Shown here piece after piece: positions 44,944-53,683 of a stretch of 64,000 bases of DNA (positions are counted from its first letter, which is position 1; the number at the start of each line of letters is the position of its first letter). Location: positions 1 through 64,000 of the forward strand of contig NZ_JAIZEN010000017.1 in NCBI RefSeq assembly GCF_024189295.1. Reading direction: 5' to 3'. The notes below the pieces were generated by a model. That model made no database searches and had not been told where the DNA came from. It was given only the letters and a program-made list of their open reading frames with translations. The DNA is from Halobacillus sp. A1 (GTDB taxonomy: Bacteria > Bacillota > Bacilli > Bacillales > Halobacillaceae). The position numbers and the translations under genes were made by a program.

Positions 44944-47618
44944 TGAATAACCAATTTGTATTCTTATTTGATCGAGCGGAAAACGGCAAGAAGGAACTCC
45001 TGGGCGGAAAAGGCGCTAATTTAGCTGAAATGACCCGGATTGGTTTACCCGTTCCTTATGGCTTTACTATTACAACAGCAGCTTGTCGTGCCTATTACGA
45101 TGCAGGCCAGGTCATCTCGCCAGAAGTCGAGTCCCAAGTATTAGAAGCCCTTCACACCCTTGAAGCTAACACAGACAAACGATTAGGTGATCCAGCCAAT
45201 CCGCTTCTCGTTTCTGTCCGCTCAGGTGCAGTACATTCGATGCCGGGAATGATGGATACCGTCTTGAACCTTGGAATGAATGACGACACGGTAGAAGGAA
45301 TGGCAGAGCTTACAAATAACCCTCGATTTTCTTATGACTCCTATCGCAGGTTTATTCAAATGTTCAGTAATGTGGTCCTGAAGGTCGACAACTACTTTTT
45401 TGAACAAAGGTTAGAAGATTTCCGTGAAGAAAAAGGCTACCATTCCGATACCGAGCTAACCGCCGAAGATTGGAAAAAGGTCATCGAAGCATTCAAATCG
45501 ATTGTGCTTAAGCACGTGAAACGAACATTTCCTGAGGATCCAAAAGAGCAACTTTTCCTTACCATCAATGCCGTGTTTGATTCATGGAATAATCAGCGGG
45601 CTGTTTTATATCGCCGCCTGCACAATATCCCTGGCCACCTTGGCACGGCCGTCAATATACAGAGCATGGTATTTGGAAATATGGGAGACGATTCGGGTAC
45701 AGGTGTGGCTTTTACACGAAACCCATCCACTGGTGAGTCTAAGCTTTATGGAGAATATTTGATTAATGCTCAAGGAGAAGACGTGGTGGCAGGTATTCGT
45801 ACGCCTCAGCCGATTGCCAGCCTCAAGAACGAAATGCCGGATCTCTATCAACAATTAGTTGAGACATGCGAGCTGTTAGAAAACCATTACAAGGATATGC
45901 AGGATATTGAATTTACGGTTGAACGCGGGAAACTGTTTATCCTCCAAACGCGGACAGGTAAACGAACCGCCCAGGCAGCCATTCGAATCGCTGTTGAAAT
46001 GGTAAAAGAAAAGATTATGGATCAACGGGAAGCTCTTTTACGTGTGGATCCAGATCAACTGGATCAGCTGCTCCATCACCGAATCGATCCTGCACATAAA
46101 AGGGAACAACTAGCTGCTGGTTTGCCCGCTTCCCCTGGAGCCGCCACCGGACAAGTTGTTTTTGATGCGGATGAAGCGGAAGCCTTAGCCAAGGATGGAA
46201 AGAAGGTGATCCTTGTCCGACCTGAGACTACACCTGATGACATCCATGGCATTGTTGCTGCCCAGGCTACCGTTACGAGTCGCGGTGGAATGACAAGTCA
46301 TGCCGCCGTTGTAGCTAGAGGTATGGGAAAAGCTTGTATATGCGGTTGCGACTCCATAAAGATTCACTTAGAGTCCAAACAATTTATTGCAGGGACTGCG
46401 ACCGTAAACCACGGGGATACCATTACAATTGATGGTTCAACAGGAGAAATTTTTTTAGGCGAAATTCCAATGATTGAACCCGAGCTTTCAGACGAATTCC
46501 AGATCCTGCTTCGCTGGGCGGATGAAGAAGCAAAAATGGGCGTCAGGGCAAATGCTGATAATCCAGTCGATGCGGAGAAAGCCCTGGGATTTGGAGCAGG
46601 AGGTATTGGACTTTGCCGTACAGAGCATATGTTTATGGATGCCTCACGCATCCCTACGGTCCAAAGCATGATTCTTTCTGAAACGATCGAGGAACGAAAA
46701 GACGCTCTCGATCAACTCCTGCCTATACAGCAGCAGGATTTCGAGCAAATTTTTGAAACGATGCAAGGACATCCGATCACCGTTCGCTTATTAGATCCAC
46801 CACTCCACGAGTTTTTACCGGACAAAGAAGAATTGCTCGTTGATGTAACAACGCTGCAACTGACAGACCCTCATTCATCTAAGCTGCACGAAAAGCAGAA
46901 CCTTTTACGGAAAGTAAAGCTATTAGAAGAATCAAATCCTATGTTAGGCCATCGGGGCTGTCGCTTAGGTATGATGCATCCTGAAATTTACGAAATGCAA
47001 GTCAAGGCCATTTTTCATGCGATGTCCAACGTGATGGACAAAGGAATGGATGTAACATCCGAGATCATGATTCCTTTAGTCAGCCATGTGAATGAATTGA
47101 AAGAAATGCGTCAACTGGTAATTTCTATTGCTGAACAAGTGCAGGGAGAAACAGGAAAGGCATTCGATTACCTGATTGGAACGATGATTGAAACACCTCG
47201 TGCAGCCCTGACAGCCGATCAAATTGCCGAAGAGGCAGACTTCTTCTCTTTTGGAACCAACGATTTAACTCAGACAACATTTGGATTCAGCCGAGACGAT
47301 GCAGAGGGCAAGTTTCTTCAACATTATGTAGAAAATGATGTACTCAAAAGAAATCCATTTGTTTCGTTAGACCAAGAAGGTGTAGGGAAGCTTGTAGAAC
47401 GTGGTGTGAAACTGGGAAGGGGAACAAAACCTGCTCTTAAAACAGGGATTTGCGGGGAACATGGCGGTGAAAAAGAATCGATACAATTCTGTTTTGATTT
47501 AGGGATGGATTATGTAAGCTGCTCCCCTTTCCGTGTTCCTTCTGCAAGGCTTGCCGCAGCTCAAGCAACTATACGGCATGAGCAAAATCAATGTCTAAAA
47601 GTGCCTCAACATAATTAA
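44940..47618 (+). CDS. ppdK: Pyruvate, phosphate dikinase
   Basis: This 892-residue enzyme converts pyruvate, ATP and phosphate to PEP, AMP and pyrophosphate (or the reverse). Domains in order: ATP-grasp nucleotide-binding (residues 1-340; LLGGKGANLAEMTRIGLPVP), phosphohistidine swivelling domain with VTSRGGMTSHAAVVARGMGK (catalytic His about 454, followed by the regulated Thr/Ser region), and the PEP/pyruvate TIM barrel (about 520-885; GGIGLCRTEHMF, GTNDLTQTTFGFSRDD, GICGEHGGE). Length is slightly above the usual 870-880 because of a C-terminal tail. It is co-translated with its regulator ppsR and probably acts in gluconeogenesis or in pyrophosphate-linked glycolysis. Confidence 0.97.
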   Translation: MMNNQFVFLFDRAENGKKELLGGKGANLAEMTRIGLPVPYGFTITTAACRAYYDAGQVISPEVESQVLEALHTLEANTDKRLGDPANPLLVSVRSGAVHSMPGMMDTVLNLGMNDDTVEGMAELTNNPRFSYDSYRRFIQMFSNVVLKVDNYFFEQRLEDFREEKGYHSDTELTAEDWKKVIEAFKSIVLKHVKRTFPEDPKEQLFLTINAVFDSWNNQRAVLYRRLHNIPGHLGTAVNIQSMVFGNMGDDSGTGVAFTRNPSTGESKLYGEYLINAQGEDVVAGIRTPQPIASLKNEMPDLYQQLVETCELLENHYKDMQDIEFTVERGKLFILQTRTGKRTAQAAIRIAVEMVKEKIMDQREALLRVDPDQLDQLLHHRIDPAHKREQLAAGLPASPGAATGQVVFDADEAEALAKDGKKVILVRPETTPDDIHGIVAAQATVTSRGGMTSHAAVVARGMGKACICGCDSIKIHLESKQFIAGTATVNHGDTITIDGSTGEIFLGEIPMIEPELSDEFQILLRWADEEAKMGVRANADNPVDAEKALGFGAGGIGLCRTEHMFMDASRIPTVQSMILSETIEERKDALDQLLPIQQQDFEQIFETMQGHPITVRLLDPPLHEFLPDKEELLVDVTTLQLTDPHSSKLHEKQNLLRKVKLLEESNPMLGHRGCRLGMMHPEIYEMQVKAIFHAMSNVMDKGMDVTSEIMIPLVSHVNELKEMRQLVISIAEQVQGETGKAFDYLIGTMIETPRAALTADQIAEEADFFSFGTNDLTQTTFGFSRDDAEGKFLQHYVENDVLKRNPFVSLDQEGVGKLVERGVKLGRGTKPALKTGICGEHGGEKESIQFCFDLGMDYVSCSPFRVPSARLAAAQATIRHEQNQCLKVPQHN

Positions 47619-47651
47619 TATGCAGCTCACATAATAATGGACCTTAAACGT

Positions 47652-47696
47652 AAAAAGCGCCTCTCTTATGATTGCTATCATTAGAGAGGCGCTTTT
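47652..47696. terminator. Bidirectional terminator after ppdK
   Basis: AAAAAGCGCCTCTC and GAGAGGCGCTTTT form a long stem with a loop of about 17 bases and T/A-runs on both sides. It serves ppdK and the converging amidase gene. Confidence 0.88.
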
Positions 47697-47802
47697 GTAT
47701 GTTTATAAAAGATCATTTATTTATAAGATCATTAATAAAAAGAAAAAATTTTCCCTACGTTCATTCAATGGATTAACTGTTCTATTTCTCTAAATAAAAA
47801 AA

Positions 47803-48825
47803 TCAGTCATTATTAAAATAGTTTTCCAACCCAGATACAATTCCCTTTGCAGCTTTTTCTTGATACGTATCTGTTCGAACAAGCTTTCGTTCCTCAGGAT
47901 TGGAAATGAAACCGAGTTCAATTAATAAAGCCGGATGTTTGTTTTCTCTCAACACTTGATAAGAAGCTTGCTTAGAACCTCGATTAGTGAATTTTACATG
48001 ATTGACCAAAGATCTCTGAATGGCTACTGCAAGCTGTTGACTCTCATCCACATTATTATAGAAGGTGTCGATTCCGCTTATAGATTGGTCTTTAAATGTA
48101 TTATAATGCAGACTAATAAATGCATCTGCGGTAGTCGAATTACTGAGTTGAACCCGCTCTTCCACAGGAATAAACGTATCGTCTGTTCGAGTCAATGTAA
48201 CGGAAGCCCCTTTATCACGCAACAGTTCATCAACCTTTTTCGCTGTAGATAGTGTTATTGTTTTTTCGTATAGCTCTGATCGAACTGCCCCTGGATCTTT
48301 TCCCCCGTGGCCTGGGTCAATAATAAAGTGATACCCAGCCAAAGTCTTTTCACCACTTTGCTTCCTTTGTCCCTCTAGATTTTTATCCTTATGCGTAATT
48401 CCGGCAGTCGTATGTTCTTTTTCATCAAGTTCTTCGAGTTTCTCATCCTTATATTGTTGAATAGTTTCTGCCTTCGGCTCCTCTTCTTCATTTTCTTCCG
48501 TTATTAGTTGCGGATCCCCTTTCCCACTCTCTCCTGACACTGCGGCATCTGGGAAACCATTTTTTTCTTCCAGCATGTTTAGAGAAACCCACGCCTCTTT
48601 TCCATTATAATATGTACTCCCCCAACCATCTGATTGCAGAAAAACCGTGACTTTTGCGCCGATTTTCAAATAACCAAGAACGGTTGCACTTTGGTTTGGT
48701 GCATCCCGCAACGTTAACGTTTCTACATTGACTTTATATAATTGCCCACTATCCGCATCAACTGTTGGTTGGAAAATAAATAGGCAGATAAGAACTCCGA
48801 CAATTATTATAAGTGTATTTTTCAT
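47803..48825 (-). CDS. Secreted N-acetylmuramoyl-L-alanine amidase with SH3b domain
   Basis: This 340-residue protein has a cleavable signal peptide (residues 1-24), a bacterial SH3 domain (about 30-88; LRDAPNQSATVLGYLKIGAK, DGWGSTYYNGKEAWVSLNML) for wall binding, an acidic low-complexity linker (95-160), and a C-terminal Amidase_3 domain (165-338). The zinc-site motifs are IDPGHGGKDPGAV, ISLHYNTF and LIELGFISNPEE. It hydrolyses the bond between muramic acid and the stem peptide, functioning in cell separation, wall turnover or spore processes. It is a single-gene unit with its own upstream region. Confidence 0.92.
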   Translation of the reverse strand: MKNTLIIIVGVLICLFIFQPTVDADSGQLYKVNVETLTLRDAPNQSATVLGYLKIGAKVTVFLQSDGWGSTYYNGKEAWVSLNMLEEKNGFPDAAVSGESGKGDPQLITEENEEEEPKAETIQQYKDEKLEELDEKEHTTAGITHKDKNLEGQRKQSGEKTLAGYHFIIDPGHGGKDPGAVRSELYEKTITLSTAKKVDELLRDKGASVTLTRTDDTFIPVEERVQLSNSTTADAFISLHYNTFKDQSISGIDTFYNNVDESQQLAVAIQRSLVNHVKFTNRGSKQASYQVLRENKHPALLIELGFISNPEERKLVRTDTYQEKAAKGIVSGLENYFNND

Positions 48826-49066
48826 AAAGAATGCCCCCGATTACTAGTCTGATATATTAGCAGTTTTACCAATGTAGACTACCAATATACCTCCTGGCCC
48901 AATTATATTGAGACATGAAGTTGTAACGGGGGTGACATATATAAGAGAAACGATTCTTTATAATGAGAGACTTACAGAATTTCATAAGAACTGAGGAGGT
49001 TATAAAGCGTTTTACTAGCATCATAAAAGATTGTTGTTTGATCTGAACCTTCCATTCGGACCTATA

Positions 49067-49088
49067 CTTGAAGACTCAGTTTCGAGAT
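49067..49088 (+). repeat. Copy of the short dispersed repeat GAAGACTCAGTTTCGAGAT
   Basis: CTTGAAGACTCAGTTTCGAGAT contains the complete 19-bp unit that forms both arms of the palindrome at 60405-60473. Confidence 0.8.
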
Positions 49089-49170
49089 CATTATCCTGTC
49101 ACATGCTAACAGTCATTTCAAAATCCCCCTTTGCTACATCTGACCCTTATAAATTTAGGAATAAAAGAAA

Positions 49171-49205
49171 GACCTCTCTAAAGTTTATGAACTCTTGAGA
49201 GGGTT
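49171..49205 (-). terminator. Terminator of the siderophore biosynthesis operon
   Basis: CCTCTC...AAAGTTT and AACTCTTGAGAGG arms pair with minor bulges. On the minus strand the hairpin runs into TCTTTCTTTTAT. It follows the last NIS-synthetase gene. Confidence 0.55.
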
Positions 49206-49360
49206 GTAGATATTAGTAACGATTTTAAAACCATAATCAACTGAGTATGCTTATGAGTTAGAGAAAGACGTTGAAGATGAAGAGAAGGAATTATATGAAG
49301 AAACGTTGTAAAGAAGTTCCTCCATATTTTTGTACGACCCTTGCCGACAGTCATTCCTCT

Positions 49361-51178
49361 CTACGTAGTAAGTTTTGATGGTTTCTTAAAGGAAGCCAGA
49401 GCATTCGTCACGCAGCCGTATTCCGATGCGTGCGGACGGTCATCTCCATCTGCGTAGCCATAATCAACCATGCGGTTACGGTTGAGACAAAGCTTGGTCA
49501 TTTCCGGTTTGAAGAAATCAAATAGTTTAAAACGGTCTTCCAATTCGGGAAATCTTTCCTGGTAATGATGGATGGATTCTGCAAGCAGCTGCCAGAAAGT
49601 CTTCTCACTCAGTAGATTTTGTTTTTCTAATAAATGACTTAAATAACGCAGATGACAGATAAATAGTCCTGTAAAGATAAACTGCGTCAAACCTTCCGGT
49701 GGTTCTGTACGCAGAACCGTTTTCATCTCATCTGATAAATCAGCGAGCTCAGGAAACTGCTGATCGGTAACGTTCACATCATCGACGAAGTCTTTAATTG
49801 CCAGTCGATGCGGCTGGTTATTTTTTACCACAAGAATGGTGTTCTGCCCATGTGGTGAAAAAACAGTACCGTACTGATATAGGTAATGCAGCAGCGGATC
49901 CATTACCACTTGATAAAATTTCTTCATCCATTCTTCCGGTTCAAGTCCCGACGCCTCCATCATTGCCTGAATGAAAGGCGTCCCTTTGTGATCTTCGTGC
50001 AAGAGAGCGGCGAGCGTGATTGCTTGCTCCCCTTCTTCTACATACGTATAAATGCTTTCCCGCCAAATCGCCCCTAACATTTCCAGGTATTGATACGGGG
50101 TATCCTTAACCGCGGAATAATGTTTATGGTCCACATTGATGCTGGCATTTTCACCGGGAAGAATGACGCGGCACTCCTTTTTCAAGAAATCATCCTTTTC
50201 ATACATTCCTTTAATCAGTTCCGTTACCTTCGGGGCAATGAGCGTACGCTCTGATGGGAGGCCCCGAAAAACCAGCGTATTTAAAATACTCATCGGCAGC
50301 TTCACATGGTGCTTATCTGTAGAGCTTTTATTCACAAATGTGCGAATCGACTGCTGTGGAAGGTAAACGTCGTTGCCTTCACCCATGGCAATGATTTGCT
50401 TTTTCGCTATTTCCTCAGGAAAATGCTGGATCAGCTGGTTCTTCCACTGCCATTCATGCACCGGGAAAAAGTAATAATCCTCAGGGTTATGGCCTTCTTT
50501 CTCCACTTCTTGAGCGAAAGCTCTTCTTTCCTCTTTACTTAACTCCTGCTCCAGGAGACGTTCATAGGTGACCCCCTCGACCGATTGGAAGCTGGCTAAT
50601 TCGTTATGAACAGCGATCCAGGAAAGCTGCACTTCCTGCTGGTGTTCGGGAGCAAACCGCAAGTATTCGTCATAACCAAAGCCAATTCTTCCTTTGTTGT
50701 ATGTAATCCATGGATGACCTTTCATATATCCTTCCAGGTCGGCATAATCGGCCGATAAAAGTTGCTCTGACGTGCGGTCTGTCTTCTGCAGCAGATGGAC
50801 ATCAGCTATTAAGGTTGCATTGAGTTCTTTAATTAAGTGGCCTGTCGTTTCGGCCGACATACCAATGATTTCCTTCAGATCGACAAGTAGTTCAATCGCA
50901 CTTTCGGCTTCTTTTTCCACCCCCTGGTCGATTTGTACGATAGATTCTTTGCTGACGTCATAGCTATCGAACAGACGCTGTTCCGCATCAAACTGGTACG
51001 CTTTACCGCTGGGGACGCTCAGTTCAAATGTCCTCTTTTTCCCGTCTGAATGAAGAACTTCCGGTTGGATCATATCCTCATACATATATTCGGCTAACAT
51101 CTTTGCGATCAGCTGCTGATTAGCTTCTTTCCAATCCTGTGCGTTTAACTGTTCATGAATTTCATTTTGAAACAACAA
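49361..51178 (-). CDS. NIS siderophore synthetase, IucC/RhbF type
   Basis: This 605-residue IucA/IucC-family enzyme (PF04183 plus C-terminal FhuF-like PF06276 domain) activates a citrate carboxylate with ATP and joins it to a hydroxylated amine. Family segments include EGHPWITYNKGRIGFGYDEY-like KGHPWITYNKGRIGFG (about 153-168), HEWQWKNQLIQHF, SIRTFVNKSSTDKHHVKLPM, SPHGQNTILVVKNN and KDFVDDVNV. It occupies the rhbF position at the end of a cluster ordered like rhizobactin 1021 rhbABCDEF, and by analogy performs the second condensation. A 617-bp gap holding two large repeats separates it from the rest, so it may have its own promoter. Confidence 0.9.
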   Translation of the reverse strand: MLFQNEIHEQLNAQDWKEANQQLIAKMLAEYMYEDMIQPEVLHSDGKKRTFELSVPSGKAYQFDAEQRLFDSYDVSKESIVQIDQGVEKEAESAIELLVDLKEIIGMSAETTGHLIKELNATLIADVHLLQKTDRTSEQLLSADYADLEGYMKGHPWITYNKGRIGFGYDEYLRFAPEHQQEVQLSWIAVHNELASFQSVEGVTYERLLEQELSKEERRAFAQEVEKEGHNPEDYYFFPVHEWQWKNQLIQHFPEEIAKKQIIAMGEGNDVYLPQQSIRTFVNKSSTDKHHVKLPMSILNTLVFRGLPSERTLIAPKVTELIKGMYEKDDFLKKECRVILPGENASINVDHKHYSAVKDTPYQYLEMLGAIWRESIYTYVEEGEQAITLAALLHEDHKGTPFIQAMMEASGLEPEEWMKKFYQVVMDPLLHYLYQYGTVFSPHGQNTILVVKNNQPHRLAIKDFVDDVNVTDQQFPELADLSDEMKTVLRTEPPEGLTQFIFTGLFICHLRYLSHLLEKQNLLSEKTFWQLLAESIHHYQERFPELEDRFKLFDFFKPEMTKLCLNRNRMVDYGYADGDDRPHASEYGCVTNALASFKKPSKLTT

Positions 51179-51249
51179 GACGATCCCTTCTTTCTATATA
51201 AATAATGGTTATGTTACAAGTAGTTATTGATTTTTTATCATGATGTAAG

Positions 51250-51424
51250 ACTGAATTTCGAGATGTTTGTAGCAATTTAGGGTCGTTGGGGAAGGACTCG
51301 CTTTCCTGTGGGGGAACCGGCAAGCTTCCTCGGGCTGCGCCCTGTGGGATCTCGCCTACCCCCTTCTCCCACGGGAGTCTCCCCCTTCCCCAACGACCCT
51401 TACGATATAAAAGGCTCGAAATCA
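51250..51424. repeat. Dispersed GC-rich repeat, copy B, with 16-bp perfect terminal inverted arms
   Basis: GGGTCGTTGGGGAAGG (51280-51295) is perfectly inverted as CCTTCCCCAACGACCC (51384-51399), and outer AATTTCGAGAT and CTCGAAATC ends flank it. The core has GGGACTC-type and CCCACGGGAGTCTC words. It is related to copies A (18113) and C (51521). Open frames inside it are accidental. Confidence 0.75.
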
Positions 51425-51520
51425 TCATAGGTAAACGCAAGCTGTCATTATGCGGATCACTTGTATAATAAAGCTGCAAATCAAGCTTTCTTCGTTTAAA
51501 AGCTCTACACCATGGATATC

Positions 51521-51757
51521 GTTTCGAGCCTCTACTTAACGTATGGGGGTTGGGAAAACGGCGAGACTCCTCTCCTATGGGATAAACATGATCGGTGAGA
51601 TCCCGCAGGGCTTGAAAAGCCCGAGGAAGCTCAGCACAAGAGATGTTCGACTAAGATCGCCACGTCCTGTGGCAACGTCGAACGACCCTGCGTCGTGCAG
51701 AGCCGGAAAGCGAGTCGGTTTCCCAACCACCATCACTTATTACCAACATCTCGAAAC
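51521..51757. repeat. Dispersed GC-rich repeat, copy C
   Basis: Outer ends GTTTCGAG (51521-51528) and CTCGAAAC (51750-51757) and inner arms GGTTGGGAAA (51548-51557) and TTTCCCAACC (51719-51728) are inverted repeats. The core contains GGCGAGACTCCTCTCCTATG, CGGTGAGATCCCGCAGGGC and CCGAGGAAGCTCAGC. It sits between two genes of one biosynthetic pathway. The small frame at 51543 is part of the repeat. Confidence 0.75.
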
Positions 51758-51795
51758 TAATCCTTACGCAATCCGGAGCTTATGTGTAAGACTAA

Positions 51796-53127
51796 TTAAG
51801 ATAGCGGCACTGGCTGCTTTTTTGTGCCAAAGGTCTGAAACACGTGCTTCTCATCTATAGAATACACCTCACGACCAGCGATTTGGTTAATAATAACGGC
51901 ATTCCGATGGGCACCTAAACCAAGATCAGGAGTTCCGACTCCGTGCGTGTGGAGCTCTCCATTTTGTATAAAAATCTCTCCCGCTGTTTGTAAACGAGTC
52001 GCCAAATCATAGCCTTTGTTTACGACAAGCCTGCCCTGTTCATCCCAAATGATCGCTTCTTTCATTTCTTTGAAAAAAGCCGGCACACGCGGCTGATAAC
52101 CCGTCCCTAAAATAACTAGATCCGCTTCCACCTCCACAGGCTCCCCGGTCATCTTCTGATATCCGCTTAATCTAATGCTCTCGCCCTGCTGGTCGATTTC
52201 TATCAATTCCGTCATAGCCTGGAGATGAATGCCAGGATCCATATTGCCTACAGTTCGTTCGTATAAATGATCGTAGATCTCCGCGATCGTGTCCGCACTA
52301 ATTCCTTTATAAAGAAGATCCTGTTCGTTCAGCAGCTGATCCTTTTGGGCTTGCGGAAGTTTATAAAAGAAGTCAATATAGTCCGGTGAAAAATATTCAA
52401 GACCGAGCTTGGAATACTCCATCGGGAAAAAACCTGGGGATCTCGTGTACCACTCCAGTGATCCGCCTGATTCTTCCTGACGCTTCGCTACATCTAAAAA
52501 CACCTCAGCTGCACTCTGTCCCGATCCGATTACCGCAACCGACTGCCCCAGCTTGCAGTCCTGTTTTCTTGCGAGGTAAGCGGACGTGTGAAACACGGAT
52601 TCTCCGAGCGCGTCCTGGAAGGCTTCCGGTACCCGCGGCTCCGTTCCTATCCCCATCACGACGTGTTTAGCGAAATAACGATACACACGACCAGTTTGCT
52701 GGTCTTCCGCTGTTACCTGATAAACCGTCTCTCCTGCGACCGGAACCGTCGTTACCTGAGTCACTTCACTGCCAAACCGGCAGGAGTCCAGCCGCTCACT
52801 GACCCAGCGGCAATAGTGATTGTATTCCTTCCTTGGAATATGGAATTTTTCAAGAAAATAAAAGTGATACAGCCGGTTATGCTGCTGCAAATAATTCAAA
52901 AAGCTGTGTTTACTCGTTACATCAGCCATGCTGACCAGGTCCGCGAAAAATGGGACCTGCAGCGTGGTTCCTTCGATCAGCATATGAGGATGCCAATTGA
53001 ATTCCTCTTCTTTTTCCAGAAATAATGCCGAAATCTCCTCTACCGGATCGAGCAGCGCAGCCATCCCCAGATTGAACGGCCCGAGTCCGATACCGATGAC
53101 GTCATACACCTGTTTCTCTGTGTTCAT
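51796..53127 (-). CDS. Siderophore amine N-monooxygenase (IucD/RhbE type)
   Basis: This is a 443-residue flavin-dependent N-hydroxylating monooxygenase (PF13434). The FAD site is DVIGIGLGPFNLGMAALLDP near the N-terminus, the NADPH site is VAVIGSGQSAAEVFLDVAKR, and the C-terminal FAD motif is LVILGTGYQPRVPAF. It hydroxylates the terminal amine (1,3-diaminopropane expected here, lysine in aerobactin) to make the hydroxamate precursor. The frame opens at 53160, but ATG at 53127 lies after GGTGGAAGG and aligns with the family N-terminus. It overlaps the acyltransferase gene by 26 bp. It takes the rhbE position in the cluster. Confidence 0.9.
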   Translation of the reverse strand: MNTEKQVYDVIGIGLGPFNLGMAALLDPVEEISALFLEKEEEFNWHPHMLIEGTTLQVPFFADLVSMADVTSKHSFLNYLQQHNRLYHFYFLEKFHIPRKEYNHYCRWVSERLDSCRFGSEVTQVTTVPVAGETVYQVTAEDQQTGRVYRYFAKHVVMGIGTEPRVPEAFQDALGESVFHTSAYLARKQDCKLGQSVAVIGSGQSAAEVFLDVAKRQEESGGSLEWYTRSPGFFPMEYSKLGLEYFSPDYIDFFYKLPQAQKDQLLNEQDLLYKGISADTIAEIYDHLYERTVGNMDPGIHLQAMTELIEIDQQGESIRLSGYQKMTGEPVEVEADLVILGTGYQPRVPAFFKEMKEAIIWDEQGRLVVNKGYDLATRLQTAGEIFIQNGELHTHGVGTPDLGLGAHRNAVIINQIAGREVYSIDEKHVFQTFGTKKQPVPLS

Positions 53128-53683
53128 CCTTCCACCTCGCTTCAAATTCTTCACGTTCACAAAACATGAGCAATCCTTCCTTATCAGGCAGCTTTACTGG
53201 AGTAATAGGTGAGAAGCCGCACTTTTTAAAAACATGAATCATTTTTTCATTACGAATATCCGGTTCTGCCACAACCCGGGTAGTAGCTTCTTGCTGGAAC
53301 TGAAAGCGAACCATGGCCCGGAGCAGGGGAAGAGCATAGCCTGAACCGAGAAATTCCTTCTCTCCAATCAAGAGATGCACGCCCTGATCCCAGGCTTTCG
53401 CTGTGTAATAGCTGTCGATCACATCTCCTTTCACCCAGTAGGCTTCCCAGTAGCTCATCACTTCCCCGTCGATCGTGCCGAGGTAAAGGGTCTGATGAGT
53501 GTCAGCAAGTGCCTTTTGAAAGTGAAGGTTAAAACGATCGAGTGAAATATTTAAATTCCAGAAGGGATGCACATGCTCTTCGTTCATCCACCGGTGCACC
53601 AATTCTACATCCTTATAGGAAGCTTGGCGGAAACCGATGGTTCGCTGTATGGTTTCGTCGTACCATTCAAATGCAAGCGTCAT
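53102..53683 (-). CDS. Siderophore N-acyltransferase, IucB/RhbD-like GNAT
   Basis: This 193-residue protein belongs to the IucB/AlcB acyltransferase family (PF13523). Motifs are LVHRWMNEEHVHPFWNLNIS (conserved His-x-x-Pro-Phe-Trp), GEVMSYWEAYWVKGDVID and a C-terminal GNAT acyl-CoA site (RVVAEPDIRNEKMIHVFKKC). It acetylates (or acylates) the hydroxylamine to a hydroxamate. It overlaps its neighbours on both sides (4 bp upstream), so it is part of a tightly coupled operon. A paralogue is at 59582. Which one uses acetyl-CoA is unknown. Confidence 0.88.
   Translation of the reverse strand: MTLAFEWYDETIQRTIGFRQASYKDVELVHRWMNEEHVHPFWNLNISLDRFNLHFQKALADTHQTLYLGTIDGEVMSYWEAYWVKGDVIDSYYTAKAWDQGVHLLIGEKEFLGSGYALPLLRAMVRFQFQQEATTRVVAEPDIRNEKMIHVFKKCGFSPITPVKLPDKEGLLMFCEREEFEARWKDEHRETGV

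Larger units (their letters stand above)
48826..49360. other. 535-bp gap with one short-repeat copy and a terminator
   Basis: Besides the repeat at 49067 and the terminator at 49171, a 23-codon start-less plus-strand fragment (STEYAYELEKDVEDEEKELY..., about 49233-49310) looks like the tail of a lost gene. No intact gene is seen. Confidence 0.4.

Noticed and set aside
49233-49310. Short acidic peptide fragment ending ELYEETL
   Set aside because: Too short and lacking a start. Mentioned only in the gap description as a possible gene tail.
51181-51215. Possible Fur box (AATAATGGTTATG...) before the IucC-type gene
   Set aside because: Only about 11 of 19 positions match the consensus, which is not above background in AT-rich DNA.
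51162-51479. 105-codon minus-strand open frame
   Set aside because: It runs through repeat copy B and contains the palindrome arms translated twice. Not a gene.
51543-51860. 105-codon plus-strand open frame
   Set aside because: It arises from repeat copy C and overlaps the monooxygenase end. No coding signal.
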